Shown piece after piece: positions 17,208-25,266 of a DNA stretch of 64,000 bases; positions within the stretch are counted from its first letter, which is position 1, and every line of letters starts with the position of its first letter. The stretch covers positions 1 to 64,000 of the forward strand of contig CAYTEH010000002.1 in the NCBI GenBank assembly GCA_964436765.1. Direction: 5' to 3'. The notes beneath the pieces are model-generated. The model did not search any database. It saw nothing but the letters and a program-made list of their open reading frames with translations, and was not told where the DNA came from. Both the position numbers and the translations under genes were made by a program. The DNA is from CAYTEH01 sp964436765. GTDB lineage: Bacteria > Patescibacteriota > Gracilibacteria > Peribacterales > Peribacteraceae.

Positions 17208-17942
17208 ATTCTCACCCAGGCCCAAATTTCTTCCCTCCGCAAAGCGGGGAAGATCCTGCGCGGGTGCCTCGACCATACCGCCAAGGCCGTGAAGCCCGGC
17301 ATCACCACCGGCGAACTCGACCGCATCGCCGAGGAATTCATCCGCTCGCACGACGGTGCCACTCCCGCATTCAAGGGCTACAACGGTTTCACGGGCACCA
17401 TTTGTGCCTCGGTGAACGATGAGTGCGTGCACGGGATTCCGGGGAAAAGGGTACTGAACGACGGCGACATCATTGCCATCGACTGCGGTGTTATCTGCAA
17501 TGGCATCTACACCGACGCGTGCGTCAGCGTCGGAGTCGGTACCGTGAGGCCGGACGTGCAGACGTTCCTGCAGGTCTCACAAGAGGCGCTGGAAGAGGCC
17601 TGCGCGCTCGTGCGTCCCGGCGTGAAAGTGGGGGATTTGTCCTCCACCATCCAGAAGTACCTGGAGACCCGCGGCTATTCTCCCGTCAAAGGCCTCACCG
17701 GGCACGGCCTCGGTACTACGCTCCATCAGTTCCCGGACATCCCCAACAGCGGCCGCGCCGGTACGGGGCCCGCACTGCCCGCAAACATCGCCATCGCCAT
17801 CGAACCCATCACCGCCATGGGCGGCGCAGGCATCAAGGACGGTGACGACGGCTGGACCATCTTTACGGCCGACGGGTCCCTGTCGGCCCATTTTGAGCAT
17901 ACTATTCTTGTCACGCACGACGGTCACGAAATCATTGCCTGA
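17208..17942 (+). CDS. map: Methionine aminopeptidase, probable ATT start
   Basis: Removes the initiator Met from new proteins. All metal ligands are present: Asp in IAIDCGV, Asp in IYTDAC, His in TGHGLGTTLHQF, Glu in AIEPIT and Glu in HFEHTILVT; the substrate His is in CVHGIPG. Homology continues upstream of the first standard start (GTG 17289) through ISSLRKAGKILRGCLDHTAKAVKPG. The frame closes at a TAG at 17181. No ATG, GTG, TTG or CTG lies where the family begins, but ATT at 17208 fits exactly and gives 244 residues. A sequencing error or a broken start cannot be excluded. Confidence 0.85.
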   Translation: MLTQAQISSLRKAGKILRGCLDHTAKAVKPGITTGELDRIAEEFIRSHDGATPAFKGYNGFTGTICASVNDECVHGIPGKRVLNDGDIIAIDCGVICNGIYTDACVSVGVGTVRPDVQTFLQVSQEALEEACALVRPGVKVGDLSSTIQKYLETRGYSPVKGLTGHGLGTTLHQFPDIPNSGRAGTGPALPANIAIAIEPITAMGGAGIKDGDDGWTIFTADGSLSAHFEHTILVTHDGHEIIA

Positions 17943-18148
17943 AAATAATGGCTTGCAAGAGCCAAAAAACAAGAAATGTCGGGCGCACTTTTCTTCCTGA
18001 CAGAGGGTATTGTCTGTATGTTATTACACAACATTATATAATTTATTCAACATTAAATTTCATAATAGGGGTGATTCTACATCCCTGCGGCTTGCTGATG
18101 CATAAATCCGTCTGTAGGATCTCTCGGCTCTTGACCCGCTAATTCTCT
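17943..18148 (+). promoter_or_regulatory. map-infA gap with promoter-like AT-rich island
   Basis: About 200 nt without a gene. The centre is strongly AT-rich with a TATAAT at 18037-18042, which would give a leader of about 100 nt for infA. No good -35 at 17 nt spacing is visible (TTGTCT is 21 nt away). This may be an internal promoter for the infA-rpsI part of the superoperon. Confidence 0.4.
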
Positions 18149-18469
18149 GTGTCCAAGGATGTAATCGAACTGATGGGCGTTGTGGAGGAAAGCTTTCCGA
18201 ACGCCACATTCCGCGTCCGTGTGACCAGCGAACAGGCGAAGGATCATGAATTGCTCTGCCATCTGGCAGGACGCATGCGGATGCACCGCGTGCGCATCCT
18301 TCCCGGTGACAGGGTGAAGATCGAGATGACTCCGTATGACTTGCAGAAAGGGCGTATCGTCTACCGCTTCCCTGCACACGGACCACTCATCCAGCCGGGC
18401 GTACCGCCCACACCGGGTTCTCCCTCCTCTCCGGCAGGGGTTCCCGTCCCTCCTCCTTCCGCCGCTTAA
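18149..18469 (+). CDS. infA: Translation initiation factor IF-1 with Pro-rich tail
   Basis: 106 residues with a GTG start; standard IF-1 is about 72. The OB-fold is recognisable: [20 protein letters not shown], then [40 protein letters not shown] in pieces. The last 33 residues are a Pro/Gly/Ser tail. IF-1 occupies the 30S A site during initiation. Followed after 10 nt by rpmJ, the usual neighbour. Confidence 0.92.
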   Translation: MSKDVIELMGVVEESFPNATFRVRVTSEQAKDHELLCHLAGRMRMHRVRILPGDRVKIEMTPYDLQKGRIVYRFPAHGPLIQPGVPPTPGSPSSPAGVPVPPPSAA

Positions 18470-18479
18470 ATCCTCTCCC

Positions 18480-18611
18480 ATGAAAGTCCGCGCTTCCTGC
18501 AAACCGATCTGCAAAGACTGCCGCCTCGTTCTGCGCCGCAATGGCCAGGGTAAGATGGTGCGCAGAATTGTGTGCAGAAAGAATCCCAAGCACAAGCAGC
18601 GCCAAGGATAG
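18480..18611 (+). CDS. rpmJ: 50S ribosomal protein L36
   Basis: 43 residues. Zinc ligands C11, C14, C32 and H38 are present (CKDC ... [13 protein letters not shown]). It is five to six residues longer than the usual 37-38 because of a longer loop between the Cys pairs ([12 protein letters not shown]). It lies in its classical place between infA and rpsM. Confidence 0.95.
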   Translation: MKVRASCKPICKDCRLVLRRNGQGKMVRRIVCRKNPKHKQRQG

Positions 18612-18621
18612 TTTTCTGCCC

Positions 18622-18672
18622 CCATCCGGTCCGCCTAGGCGGGCCACCTTCTCCCCGCGGGGAGAAGAAACT
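18622..18672. repeat. Double-hairpin repeat in the rpmJ-rpsM gap
   Basis: CCGGTCCGCCtaGGCGGGCC followed by TTCTCCCCgcGGGGAGAA: the same two-hairpin layout as 5224-5275 with changed but mostly complementary arms. Confidence 0.7.
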
Positions 18673-18695
18673 TACTTCTCCTCTTCCTCCGTCAC

Positions 18696-19076
18696 ATGCT
18701 CCGCATCTCAGGCGTCGTCCTCCCCGGCAACAAGCGAATCGAGATCTCCCTCACGGCGATCAAAGGCATCGGACGCTCGCTGGCCAAGACGATCCTGAAG
18801 GACGCGAACGTGGATTTGGCTGCGAAGACGGACTCTCTGACCGAAGCCGATGCCGCACGCATCCGTTCGCGCGTGGAGAAGGAACTCACCGAAGGCGAGC
18901 TTGTGCGCAAGGTATCCATGGATATCAAGCGTCTCACCGATATCGGTACGTGGCGTGGCTATCGTCACCGCCGCAAGCTCCCCGCCCGTGGCCAGACATC
19001 CCGCCGCAACGCCCGCACCAAGCGCGGCAAGAAGAAGACGGGTACGTCCGGACGCACGGTGTTGACCAAGACCTAA
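18696..19076 (+). CDS. rpsM: 30S ribosomal protein S13
   Basis: 126 residues, normal. Helix-two-turn-helix region with GVVLPGNKRIEISLTAIKGIG, then LTDIGTWRGYRHRRKLPARGQ and the basic C-terminal tail that contacts P-site tRNA (RRNARTKRGKKKT). The gap to rpsK contains a perfect hairpin, GGCAGGCCggaaGGCCTGCC. Confidence 0.98.
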   Translation: MLRISGVVLPGNKRIEISLTAIKGIGRSLAKTILKDANVDLAAKTDSLTEADAARIRSRVEKELTEGELVRKVSMDIKRLTDIGTWRGYRHRRKLPARGQTSRRNARTKRGKKKTGTSGRTVLTKT

Positions 19077-19119
19077 TCACCGGCAGGCCGGAAGGCCTGC
19101 CCTCCATCTATTTTCCCCT

Positions 19120-19578
19120 ATGGCTGACGATTCCGTTCTCGCAAAGGCACTCGAAGGTGGCGATCCTGTGATCGCTCCCCCCAAGGCGGCGGCCGAAGCC
19201 GGTCCCCGCAAGAAAAAGAAGATCAAGCGTACGCTTACCAAGGCGCGCGTGTGCATTCATGCAGGCGAGAACAACACAATTGTCACGTTCACCGATTTCG
19301 AAGGAAACGTCTTGGCCTGGTGCAGCAGCGGTGCCGCTGGTTTCAAGGGCACGCGCAAGTCGACCCCGTACGCCGCTAAAGTCGCCGCCGAAACAGCCGC
19401 AATGAAGGTGAAGCCCTATGGCGTGGAAACCGTGACGGTGGAGGTAAAAGGACTCGGACCCGGTCGCGAGCAGTCCATCCGCGGACTCCAGGCCGCCGGC
19501 TTGGCCCTCGATGCAATCATTGATACCACGGCCATTCCGCACGGCGGCTGCCGCCCTGCCGGACGCAGGCGCGTGTAA
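19120..19578 (+). CDS. rpsK: 30S ribosomal protein S11
   Basis: 152 residues. The S11 core starts near residue 38 (ARVCIHAGENNTIVTFTD) after a longer-than-usual N-terminal extension ending in RKKKKIKRTLTK. GAAGFKGTRKSTPYAAK and the end HGGCRPAGRRRV are diagnostic. The next gap (19579-19653) contains another hairpin repeat of the CCCTCTCCC type. Confidence 0.97.
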   Translation: MADDSVLAKALEGGDPVIAPPKAAAEAGPRKKKKIKRTLTKARVCIHAGENNTIVTFTDFEGNVLAWCSSGAAGFKGTRKSTPYAAKVAAETAAMKVKPYGVETVTVEVKGLGPGREQSIRGLQAAGLALDAIIDTTAIPHGGCRPAGRRRV

Positions 19579-19653
19579 CCCCCACCCCCGGCCCCTCCCC
19601 CAGCGCTGCGGCGCAGGGAGAGGGGAGCACCTCACCTCACCACTCTCTCATCT

Positions 19654-20274
19654 ATGAAGTACAACGGTCCCAAAGCAAAGAAGGTACGCCGCCATGGCGT
19701 GAATCTCTACGGCAGCGACAAGTACGACAAGATCCTCCAGCGCAAGCCGTACGGTCCGGGCAAGAACGCGAAGTTCCGCCCCATGGGCAAGCCGTCCGAG
19801 TACTCGCAGCAGCTGAAGGAGAAGCAGAAGGCGCGCGATATCTACGGCCTCTCCGAGCGTCAGTTCCGCCGCATGTACGACACTGCAGCCAAGATTCCCG
19901 GTCAGACGGGCGATGTGCTCAAGCAGCTGCTTGAGCGCCGCCTGGATAACGTCGTCTACCGTGCCGGCTTTGCCAAGACCCGCCTCCAGTCCCGCCAGCT
20001 CGTGGGCCACGGCGCCTTCCTCGTGAACGGCGTGCGCGTCACGGTGCCCTCCTTCCAGGTGAAGCCCGGCATGAAGATTACGGTCCGCCCTCAAATGAAG
20101 AGCTCGCCGGTCTTCCCGCCCATTCTTGAGGCCAACCAGAAGTACATGGCTCCCACGTGGATGAAGGTGGATGCCGGCTCCCTGAGCATCGAGGTCATGA
20201 CCCTGCCCACGGCTGCAAATGCCGAGCAGGCAGTCGAAATGCGCCAGATCATTGAGTTCTACTCGCGCAACTGA
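19654..20274 (+). CDS. rpsD: 30S ribosomal protein S4
   Basis: 206 residues, normal. The form without an N-terminal zinc motif. The S4 RNA-binding domain is clear (LLERRLDNVVYRAGFAKTR, SRQLVGHGAFLVNGVRV). S4 nucleates 30S assembly and, in many bacteria, regulates the alpha operon; nothing here shows a control site. The following gap contains GCGGCCggagcGGCCGC. Confidence 0.97.
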   Translation: MKYNGPKAKKVRRHGVNLYGSDKYDKILQRKPYGPGKNAKFRPMGKPSEYSQQLKEKQKARDIYGLSERQFRRMYDTAAKIPGQTGDVLKQLLERRLDNVVYRAGFAKTRLQSRQLVGHGAFLVNGVRVTVPSFQVKPGMKITVRPQMKSSPVFPPILEANQKYMAPTWMKVDAGSLSIEVMTLPTAANAEQAVEMRQIIEFYSRN

Positions 20275-20351
20275 TCTGATCTTTCCCTCCCTTTGCCTGT
20301 CTTTTCACTCGCGGCCGGAGCGGCCGCATCCCTCATTTTTCTCCCTTCCGT

Positions 20352-21353
20352 ATGCACATCATTCAGGAAGAAATCGGATTGCCCACCTTCACAGTGACTC
20401 AGGTGAAGAAAGGGGATACCACTCACGCCGTGTTCGCCATTTCCCCGCTTCCGCCCGGGTATGCCATGACGCTGGGAAACGCCCTCCGCAGGACGCTTCT
20501 GAGCAGCCTGCCGGGTGCGGCCATCACGTCCATGCGCGTCTCGGGAGTGCAGCACGAGTACACCGCCATCAAGGGTGTTCATGAATCGGTGATGGACATC
20601 GCGCTCAACATGAAGCTTCTGCGTCTCCGCAAGCACACGAAGGAGCAGGAGACCATTTCGCTCGAGGTGAAGGGTCCCATGGAGGTCACCGCAAAGGACC
20701 TGAAGGTCAGTTCCGATATCGAAGTCCTGAATCCCGATTTGCCCCTCTTCACCGTCGAGAAGGGCGCCTCGGTCGACATGCAGTTCACCGTCGAGAAGGG
20801 GGTGGGGTACGTGCCGGCGTCCGAGCGCAACAAGAAGCAGAACGAACCGGGCCTCATCTACATTGATTCCATCTTCAGTCCCGTTCTCAAGGTTCGCTTC
20901 GATGTCGAAGCCGCCCGCGTGGGCCAGCGCACCGATCTCGAGAAGCTGTCGCTCGACGTGCAAACCAACGGCTCCCTCACCGCAGAGGAGGCCGTGCAGT
21001 TCGCATCGCAGCTCATGCAGAGCTACTTCGGGTACTTCGGTTCCGACAAGAAGGTCGTGGAGCCCGAGTTCGTTGCCGATTTCTCCCGCGCGGCCAGCGC
21101 CCAGGTTGATGACGCAACGCACGCTCCCGTCAAAGAGAGTTACACCCCCATCGAGATCCTCAACTTCTCGCCGCGCACCCTCAACGCCCTCATCAACGCG
21201 GGCGTGGGAAGCATCGAGCAGCTCAGCAAGTGCACCGAAGCCACCCTCAGCAATTTCCGCGGGTTCGGCGCCAAAGCCCTGGATGAGGTCAAGAAAACCC
21301 TCGGAGACCGTGGTTTGAAGCTCGCAGACGACGCCGGAACGATCGATGTTTGA
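20352..21353 (+). CDS. rpoA: RNA polymerase alpha subunit
   Basis: 333 residues, full length. N-terminal dimerisation/assembly domain (PLPPGYAMTLGNALRRTLLSS), linker, and a C-terminal domain with helix-hairpin-helix (FSPRTLNALINAGVGSIEQL, LSNFRGFGAKALDEVKKTL) for DNA and activator contact. Complete, so UP-element or activator contacts are possible in this organism. Followed by rplQ. Confidence 0.98.
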   Translation: MHIIQEEIGLPTFTVTQVKKGDTTHAVFAISPLPPGYAMTLGNALRRTLLSSLPGAAITSMRVSGVQHEYTAIKGVHESVMDIALNMKLLRLRKHTKEQETISLEVKGPMEVTAKDLKVSSDIEVLNPDLPLFTVEKGASVDMQFTVEKGVGYVPASERNKKQNEPGLIYIDSIFSPVLKVRFDVEAARVGQRTDLEKLSLDVQTNGSLTAEEAVQFASQLMQSYFGYFGSDKKVVEPEFVADFSRAASAQVDDATHAPVKESYTPIEILNFSPRTLNALINAGVGSIEQLSKCTEATLSNFRGFGAKALDEVKKTLGDRGLKLADDAGTIDV

Positions 21354-21425
21354 GTATTGAAAAATCGCTGAAATACGGTATCCTTTCTCCCCCGGAAATC
21401 CCACGTCCCAACTCCTACATTCCAA

Positions 21426-21863
21426 ATGCGTCACCGCAAGTCCCGCCTCCGGCTCCGTCACAAACCCGCGTACGCGAAGGCGATGCTGCGCAACATGCTC
21501 ACATCCGTCCTGCTCTACGAATCGATTCGCACCACGAAGAAGCGCGCCCAGGTGGTGCGTCCGCAGGTGGAGAAACTCATCACGATCGCCAAGACCAAGC
21601 AGCCTCACGTGGCCATTCGCGCCATCAACACGGTCGTCACCGATAAGAATGCCTCCCGCAAGCTCATGGAGGTGCTCAAGCAGCGGTACGCGTCCCGCAC
21701 CTCGGGCTACACGCGCATCGTTCCGGTGGGTGCACGCGTCGGTGACGGCGCCATGCTCGTGACATTGGAATTGGTCGACGGGAAAGATGTTGCTGCGGAA
21801 GCCCCGGCGCCAGCTCCCAAGAAGAAGACCATCAAGAAAGAAGCTTCCACCAACGCCAAATGA
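21426..21863 (+). CDS. rplQ: 50S ribosomal protein L17
   Basis: 145 residues with a Pro/Ala/Lys tail of about 25 residues. RHRKSRLRLRHKPAYAKAMLRNM and YTRIVPVGARVGDGAMLVTLELV are diagnostic. The stop overlaps the rplM start by 4 nt (ATGA). Confidence 0.97.
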   Translation: MRHRKSRLRLRHKPAYAKAMLRNMLTSVLLYESIRTTKKRAQVVRPQVEKLITIAKTKQPHVAIRAINTVVTDKNASRKLMEVLKQRYASRTSGYTRIVPVGARVGDGAMLVTLELVDGKDVAAEAPAPAPKKKTIKKEASTNAK

Positions 21864-22291
21864 AGACCACCATCGTTCCAGTGCAGGCACAGGCAAAGTG
21901 GTACACGATCGATGCCACGGGCCTTACGATCGGCCAGGTGGCGACCAATGCCGCCCACGTCCTTCGTGGCAAGCACAAGAAGGAGTTCTCGGGCCATCAG
22001 CTCTGCGGCGATCATGTTATCGTCCTGAACCTTGAGAAGCTCTCCGTGAGCCCCAAGAAGCTCCTGAACAAGCTGTACTTTGATCACACGGGGTACCTCG
22101 GCCACTGGCGCAACATCCCGCTCGGGGAAATGATGCGCAAAGATCCCCGCAAGCCCGTCCAGATCGCCGTGAAGGGCATGCTCGCGAAAAACCGCCTCAG
22201 CCAGCAGATGATGAAGCGCTTGCATCTGATGGTGGGTGCCGAGCACAAGTATGCCGCCCAGAAGCCCGAACCCCTTACCTTCACCATATGA
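21860..22291 (+). CDS. rplM: 50S ribosomal protein L13
   Basis: 143 residues, normal. KWYTIDATGLTIGQVATNAAHVLRGK, LYFDHTGYLGHWRN and KGMLAKNRLSQQMMKRLHL are typical. L13 binds 23S rRNA early. It overlaps rplQ and rpsI by 4 nt each, so the L13-S9 pair is translationally coupled to the superoperon. Confidence 0.97.
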   Translation: MKTTIVPVQAQAKWYTIDATGLTIGQVATNAAHVLRGKHKKEFSGHQLCGDHVIVLNLEKLSVSPKKLLNKLYFDHTGYLGHWRNIPLGEMMRKDPRKPVQIAVKGMLAKNRLSQQMMKRLHLMVGAEHKYAAQKPEPLTFTI

Positions 22292-22680
22292 GCAAGCAGT
22301 ACATCGGAGCCATCGGCAAGCGCAAGACCGCGATCGCACGCGTGAAGCTCTTCCAGGAGGGTTCTGGTGAGGCCACGGTGAACGGCATGAAGCTCAAGGA
22401 GTACTTCCCCAGCACGTACAGCGAAAACGCCCTTGCACCGCTTGCGCTCACCAATCATGCCAAGTCGGTGGATGTGGAGGTTCGCGTTGTGGGCGGCGGC
22501 AAGTCGGCGCAATCCGATGCCATGCGCCATGCCATCAGCCGTGCCCTGCTCCTCCTGAACCCCGATCTCCGCAGCGACCTGAAGCGCGCCGGATTCCTCC
22601 GCCGCGATAGCCGCATCAAGGAACGCAAGAAGCCCGGTCTCAAGCGCGCCCGCCGCGCACCGCAGTTCTCGAAGCGCTAA
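22288..22680 (+). CDS. rpsI: 30S ribosomal protein S9
   Basis: 130 residues, exactly the usual length. IGAIGKRKTAIARVKL, GGGKSAQSDAMRHAISRALL and the basic C-terminus RRAPQFSKR, whose last residues contact P-site tRNA. Last gene of the superoperon. Confidence 0.98.
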   Translation: MSKQYIGAIGKRKTAIARVKLFQEGSGEATVNGMKLKEYFPSTYSENALAPLALTNHAKSVDVEVRVVGGGKSAQSDAMRHAISRALLLLNPDLRSDLKRAGFLRRDSRIKERKKPGLKRARRAPQFSKR

Positions 22681-22881
22681 AGGCGCGCCGCAGCCTGCTC
22701 TGAGCCTGAGCGAGCGATGCGATTTGAAGGGTGTAGCAAGCGTTCATCCTCTGAAAAACCTCATCCGGCGCTTCGCGCCACCTTCTCGTCTCTCCCCGTG
22801 CTTTGCACGACTCTCTCCCTGCCGGGAGAGGGAAAATGGTCAAAGTTCTTCTCTGAGGAGAAGGGAAGAGGACATCCTTTT
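22681..22881. repeat. Downstream end of the superoperon: hairpin repeats
   Basis: No gene. Holds CCGGCGCttcGCGCC, a CCGTGCtttGCACG hairpin and CTCTCCCtgccGGGAGAGGG (22766-22832), between the convergent rpsI and caspase-like genes. None is followed by a good U-run, so a terminator is not certain. Confidence 0.55.
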
Positions 22882-24312
22882 TCAGGCTGCCTCGATTTTT
22901 TTCAAAATCTCCTCTTGTTCCGCATCGTTGCGGGCCGTTTCCACGCCTCGGGTTCTCCCGCTGCGGATGACGCGGGGCACGAATCCAGGATAGATCTGAT
23001 TCACCTTTGAGCGTGCCTCAAGATGGGCCCGGCCGTAGGGCAGCCGTTGCGGGGGCGACAGGTAATAGAGCAGCATTCTGTTGTAATACGACGTAGCGTT
23101 GCCATCGGCCGCGTTGCCGGGGACGATATTCGGGATATCTGATGCCTGCACGAAAACGGTCATGCGCCGGCCTTCCGACGTGTCCGTGGAAAATTCGTCA
23201 CGGAAGAGCGCAGCGTAATCTGCCTGGGCGAATCCGCCGCTGAAGCAGGCATTCACATCGAACGTGAAACGGCAGTCGGTGAATTCGTTGCATACAGCCA
23301 CGATCTGCCGCGGAGTGACAACAAATTCCTGGCGATCGGGTCCGGGGGTGCTGAAGACCAGGGTGCCTTCTGTGGTGCCGTGCGCGGCGACCATGATGTA
23401 GAAATCGCGCACAGGAGGGGTCGCGGCACGCATTGCACGCACTCGTTCGCGCATCATCGCGAGCGGATCTCTGCTCACTTCCATCACGTGATCCCCGGAT
23501 GTGACCATGTTGTAGCCCAACTGCCGGAGCAGTTTGGGGTAGGTGCTGAACTGGGTACGTTCCCAGGGGTCATTCATATCAAGCAGTCCGAACGCGCCCA
23601 CCGGGCGGTCGCGGGGCAAGTCGAAATCGCGGACCCCTGCGGCATCGTCCATGCCGCTTTGGCGGTCTGCAACCGCCTGTGACATGAGCTTTCGCACAAC
23701 CTCGAAGTTAACGCGCCGATTTGCGAACATGAGTGCGGTGGGGATTGCCGCAGTCGTTTCGGGATCGCTTTCCTTGCGGATGACGCAGTGGTTTGGGTTT
23801 CCGGTGCAGGGGAGAATATGCCAGCGGCCGTTGAAAAGGGCACGACCGGACACGTTCACGTCGAACGAAAATTCAGGAAGGTTCGTGAGCCGATTGATGC
23901 TCTGGCGGAACGTGATGCCGTTTTGCGAGCTGTTGTTGTCACACAGAAGCAGTGCATCCCTGGGCCCTTCCAGCCACATGGTGCCGGCGAGGCGTTCCGC
24001 CGAATCGGCCGGTATCGCGGCCGCCGCCAGTTTGTACTGGGCTTCCATCCATTCCTGCTCGGTGCGGTTGGGGGTCTCGATCCGCTCGATTCCCCGCATG
24101 ATTTCCACGCGCTGGGCCTCGTTTTCTCCGGCAGAGCCCTGCGCGACAGGGCGCTGGAGCATTTTTGCGTGATACTGCTTCAGTCGTTCCTCGTATTCGG
24201 CCATCTCAGCATTCGTTTCTTTCAAGCGCCTGGAAACTGCATCCGACGGCGAACCCGCCAAACGAGGCGTATCGGCTGTTTCCCGACGTCCTTCCTGTTC
24301 GAATCCAGACAT
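22882..24312 (-). CDS. Caspase-like (clan CD) cysteine peptidase homolog
   Basis: 476 residues from the ATG at 24312. The C-terminal half has a caspase/metacaspase-type dyad: His311 in YIMVAAHGTTEG at the end of a hydrophobic strand, and Cys356 in FDVNACFSGGFA, 45 residues later. The N-terminal 230 residues have no recognised domain; the first 80 are charged and helical. No signal peptide, so probably cytoplasmic. It lies 14 nt downstream of a small gene on the same strand, probably one operon. The substrate and trigger are unknown; bacterial relatives serve in cell death, signalling or toxin processing. Confidence 0.7.
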   Translation of the reverse strand: MSGFEQEGRRETADTPRLAGSPSDAVSRRLKETNAEMAEYEERLKQYHAKMLQRPVAQGSAGENEAQRVEIMRGIERIETPNRTEQEWMEAQYKLAAAAIPADSAERLAGTMWLEGPRDALLLCDNNSSQNGITFRQSINRLTNLPEFSFDVNVSGRALFNGRWHILPCTGNPNHCVIRKESDPETTAAIPTALMFANRRVNFEVVRKLMSQAVADRQSGMDDAAGVRDFDLPRDRPVGAFGLLDMNDPWERTQFSTYPKLLRQLGYNMVTSGDHVMEVSRDPLAMMRERVRAMRAATPPVRDFYIMVAAHGTTEGTLVFSTPGPDRQEFVVTPRQIVAVCNEFTDCRFTFDVNACFSGGFAQADYAALFRDEFSTDTSEGRRMTVFVQASDIPNIVPGNAADGNATSYYNRMLLYYLSPPQRLPYGRAHLEARSKVNQIYPGFVPRVIRSGRTRGVETARNDAEQEEILKKIEAA

Positions 24313-24326
24313 GGGAGAAGAGGAAA

Positions 24327-24686
24327 TCAGGCGACGACCGTCATTTTCACGTAGTACAGGCTCTTGCCTTCGTCGGTATCCAGGATGAACTTCGCGTCGA
24401 GCTGGGCCAGCTGCATGATGGTCTGGCACATTTTCATGAGCATGTGGGGCGGGAGGCCAACTCCTGCTTCCAGGCACGTGGCGCACAGGCCCGCGGCGTC
24501 CTTGGAGCGGATGAACTTGTCTCCGCGGTCCACGATGACGTTATAGAGGGATTCCTGGATGTTCAGGACGTACTTCTCCACGTACATTTCGAGATCCTCC
24601 ACTGGCAGGTCGTGCACTTCGGGGAGAGCCTCGATGATATCGAGGTCGCTGTGGATGGCGTGTGCGATGCAGGCGTCGATCGTCAT
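24327..24686 (-). CDS. Hypothetical partner of the caspase-like protein
   Basis: 119 residues from the ATG at 24686. Helical, soluble, with a C-x2-C (LCATCLEAGVGLPPHM). No family recognised. The frame continues upstream to 24785, but an ATG at 24740 overlaps the -10 of the promoter, so the downstream start is better. As the first gene of the two-gene operon it could be a regulator or substrate of the caspase-like protein; this is inference from position only. Confidence 0.6.
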   Translation of the reverse strand: MTIDACIAHAIHSDLDIIEALPEVHDLPVEDLEMYVEKYVLNIQESLYNVIVDRGDKFIRSKDAAGLCATCLEAGVGLPPHMLMKMCQTIMQLAQLDAKFILDTDEGKSLYYVKMTVVA

Positions 24687-24738
24687 GAGAGGGGGTGGGT
24701 ATGGATGTTTGTTTTTGGTGTTCCGAACAAATCCAGAC

Positions 24739-24767
24739 ATGATAGCAAAAATAGGCGTTTTCCTCAA
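24739..24767 (-). promoter_or_regulatory. Promoter of the caspase-like operon
   Basis: Minus-strand TTGAGG, 17 nt, TATCAT; the leader to the ATG at 24686 would be about 45 nt. Confidence 0.5.
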
Positions 24768-24812
24768 GCGGTTCTCCCCTGCCAATCACACGGAAATGCA
24801 GTTTTGTGCTAT

Positions 24813-24841
24813 TTGCTAATATATTAAAAATATTATATAAT
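24813..24841 (+). promoter_or_regulatory. Strong promoter of the 102-aa gene
   Basis: TTGCTA, 17 nt, TATAAT, in a very AT-rich divergent region; leader about 30 nt. Confidence 0.75.
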
Positions 24842-24876
24842 ACTATTAAATCATTTACACATTTCCACACACACAT

Positions 24877-25185
24877 ATGGTGAAAAGTGCACTGCCCGAC
24901 GCTACTGATGACGTCCTTCACCGCCTTGAGGCGAAGAAAGTCGAGCTGGAACGCTCGGTTGAAGGTGCAGACCCTGCAATGAAGATCGTTGGGATCGTCC
25001 GCAAGCAGATCAATACGCTGACGACCGCGGTGGACCAGTATCGCGCCACGCGCAACATCCATGACGATCGGGTGCAAAAGGGTGTAGCCCTTCTTCAGGC
25101 CGACCACGACCGGATAGATACGATCTGGCGCCGGGACAGGAACGACGGCGGACACCAGCATTTTGCGGCCAACAGTGCTGCCTGA
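24877..25185 (+). CDS. Hypothetical helical protein, 102 aa
   Basis: Charged, strongly helical (DDVLHRLEAKKVELERSVEG), no membrane segment, no recognised family. It has a near-consensus promoter and its own terminator, so it is a monocistronic, probably well expressed unit. The leader is short and AT-rich. The isolated, strong unit recalls small abundant structural or DNA-binding proteins, but nothing in the sequence proves that. Confidence 0.6.
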   Translation: MVKSALPDATDDVLHRLEAKKVELERSVEGADPAMKIVGIVRKQINTLTTAVDQYRATRNIHDDRVQKGVALLQADHDRIDTIWRRDRNDGGHQHFAANSAA

Positions 25186-25206
25186 CGCGTCATCACTTGG
25201 ACGTCC

Positions 25207-25229
25207 AAAGGGCCGCAAGGCCCTTTTTT
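25207..25229 (+). terminator. Rho-independent terminator
   Basis: Perfect 8-bp stem AAAGGGCC/GGCCCTTT around a GCAA loop, followed by further T residues. It closes the 102-aa gene unit. Confidence 0.85.
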
Positions 25230-25266
25230 ATAGCAAACATAGTTGGCCTGGTTTAGAGTTTTGCGG

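Noticed and set aside
24724..24740. MSGF start for the caspase partner, similar to the MSGF start of the caspase-like protein
   Set aside because: The ATG at 24740 lies inside the -10 box of the best promoter; the similarity of ten bases is probably chance.
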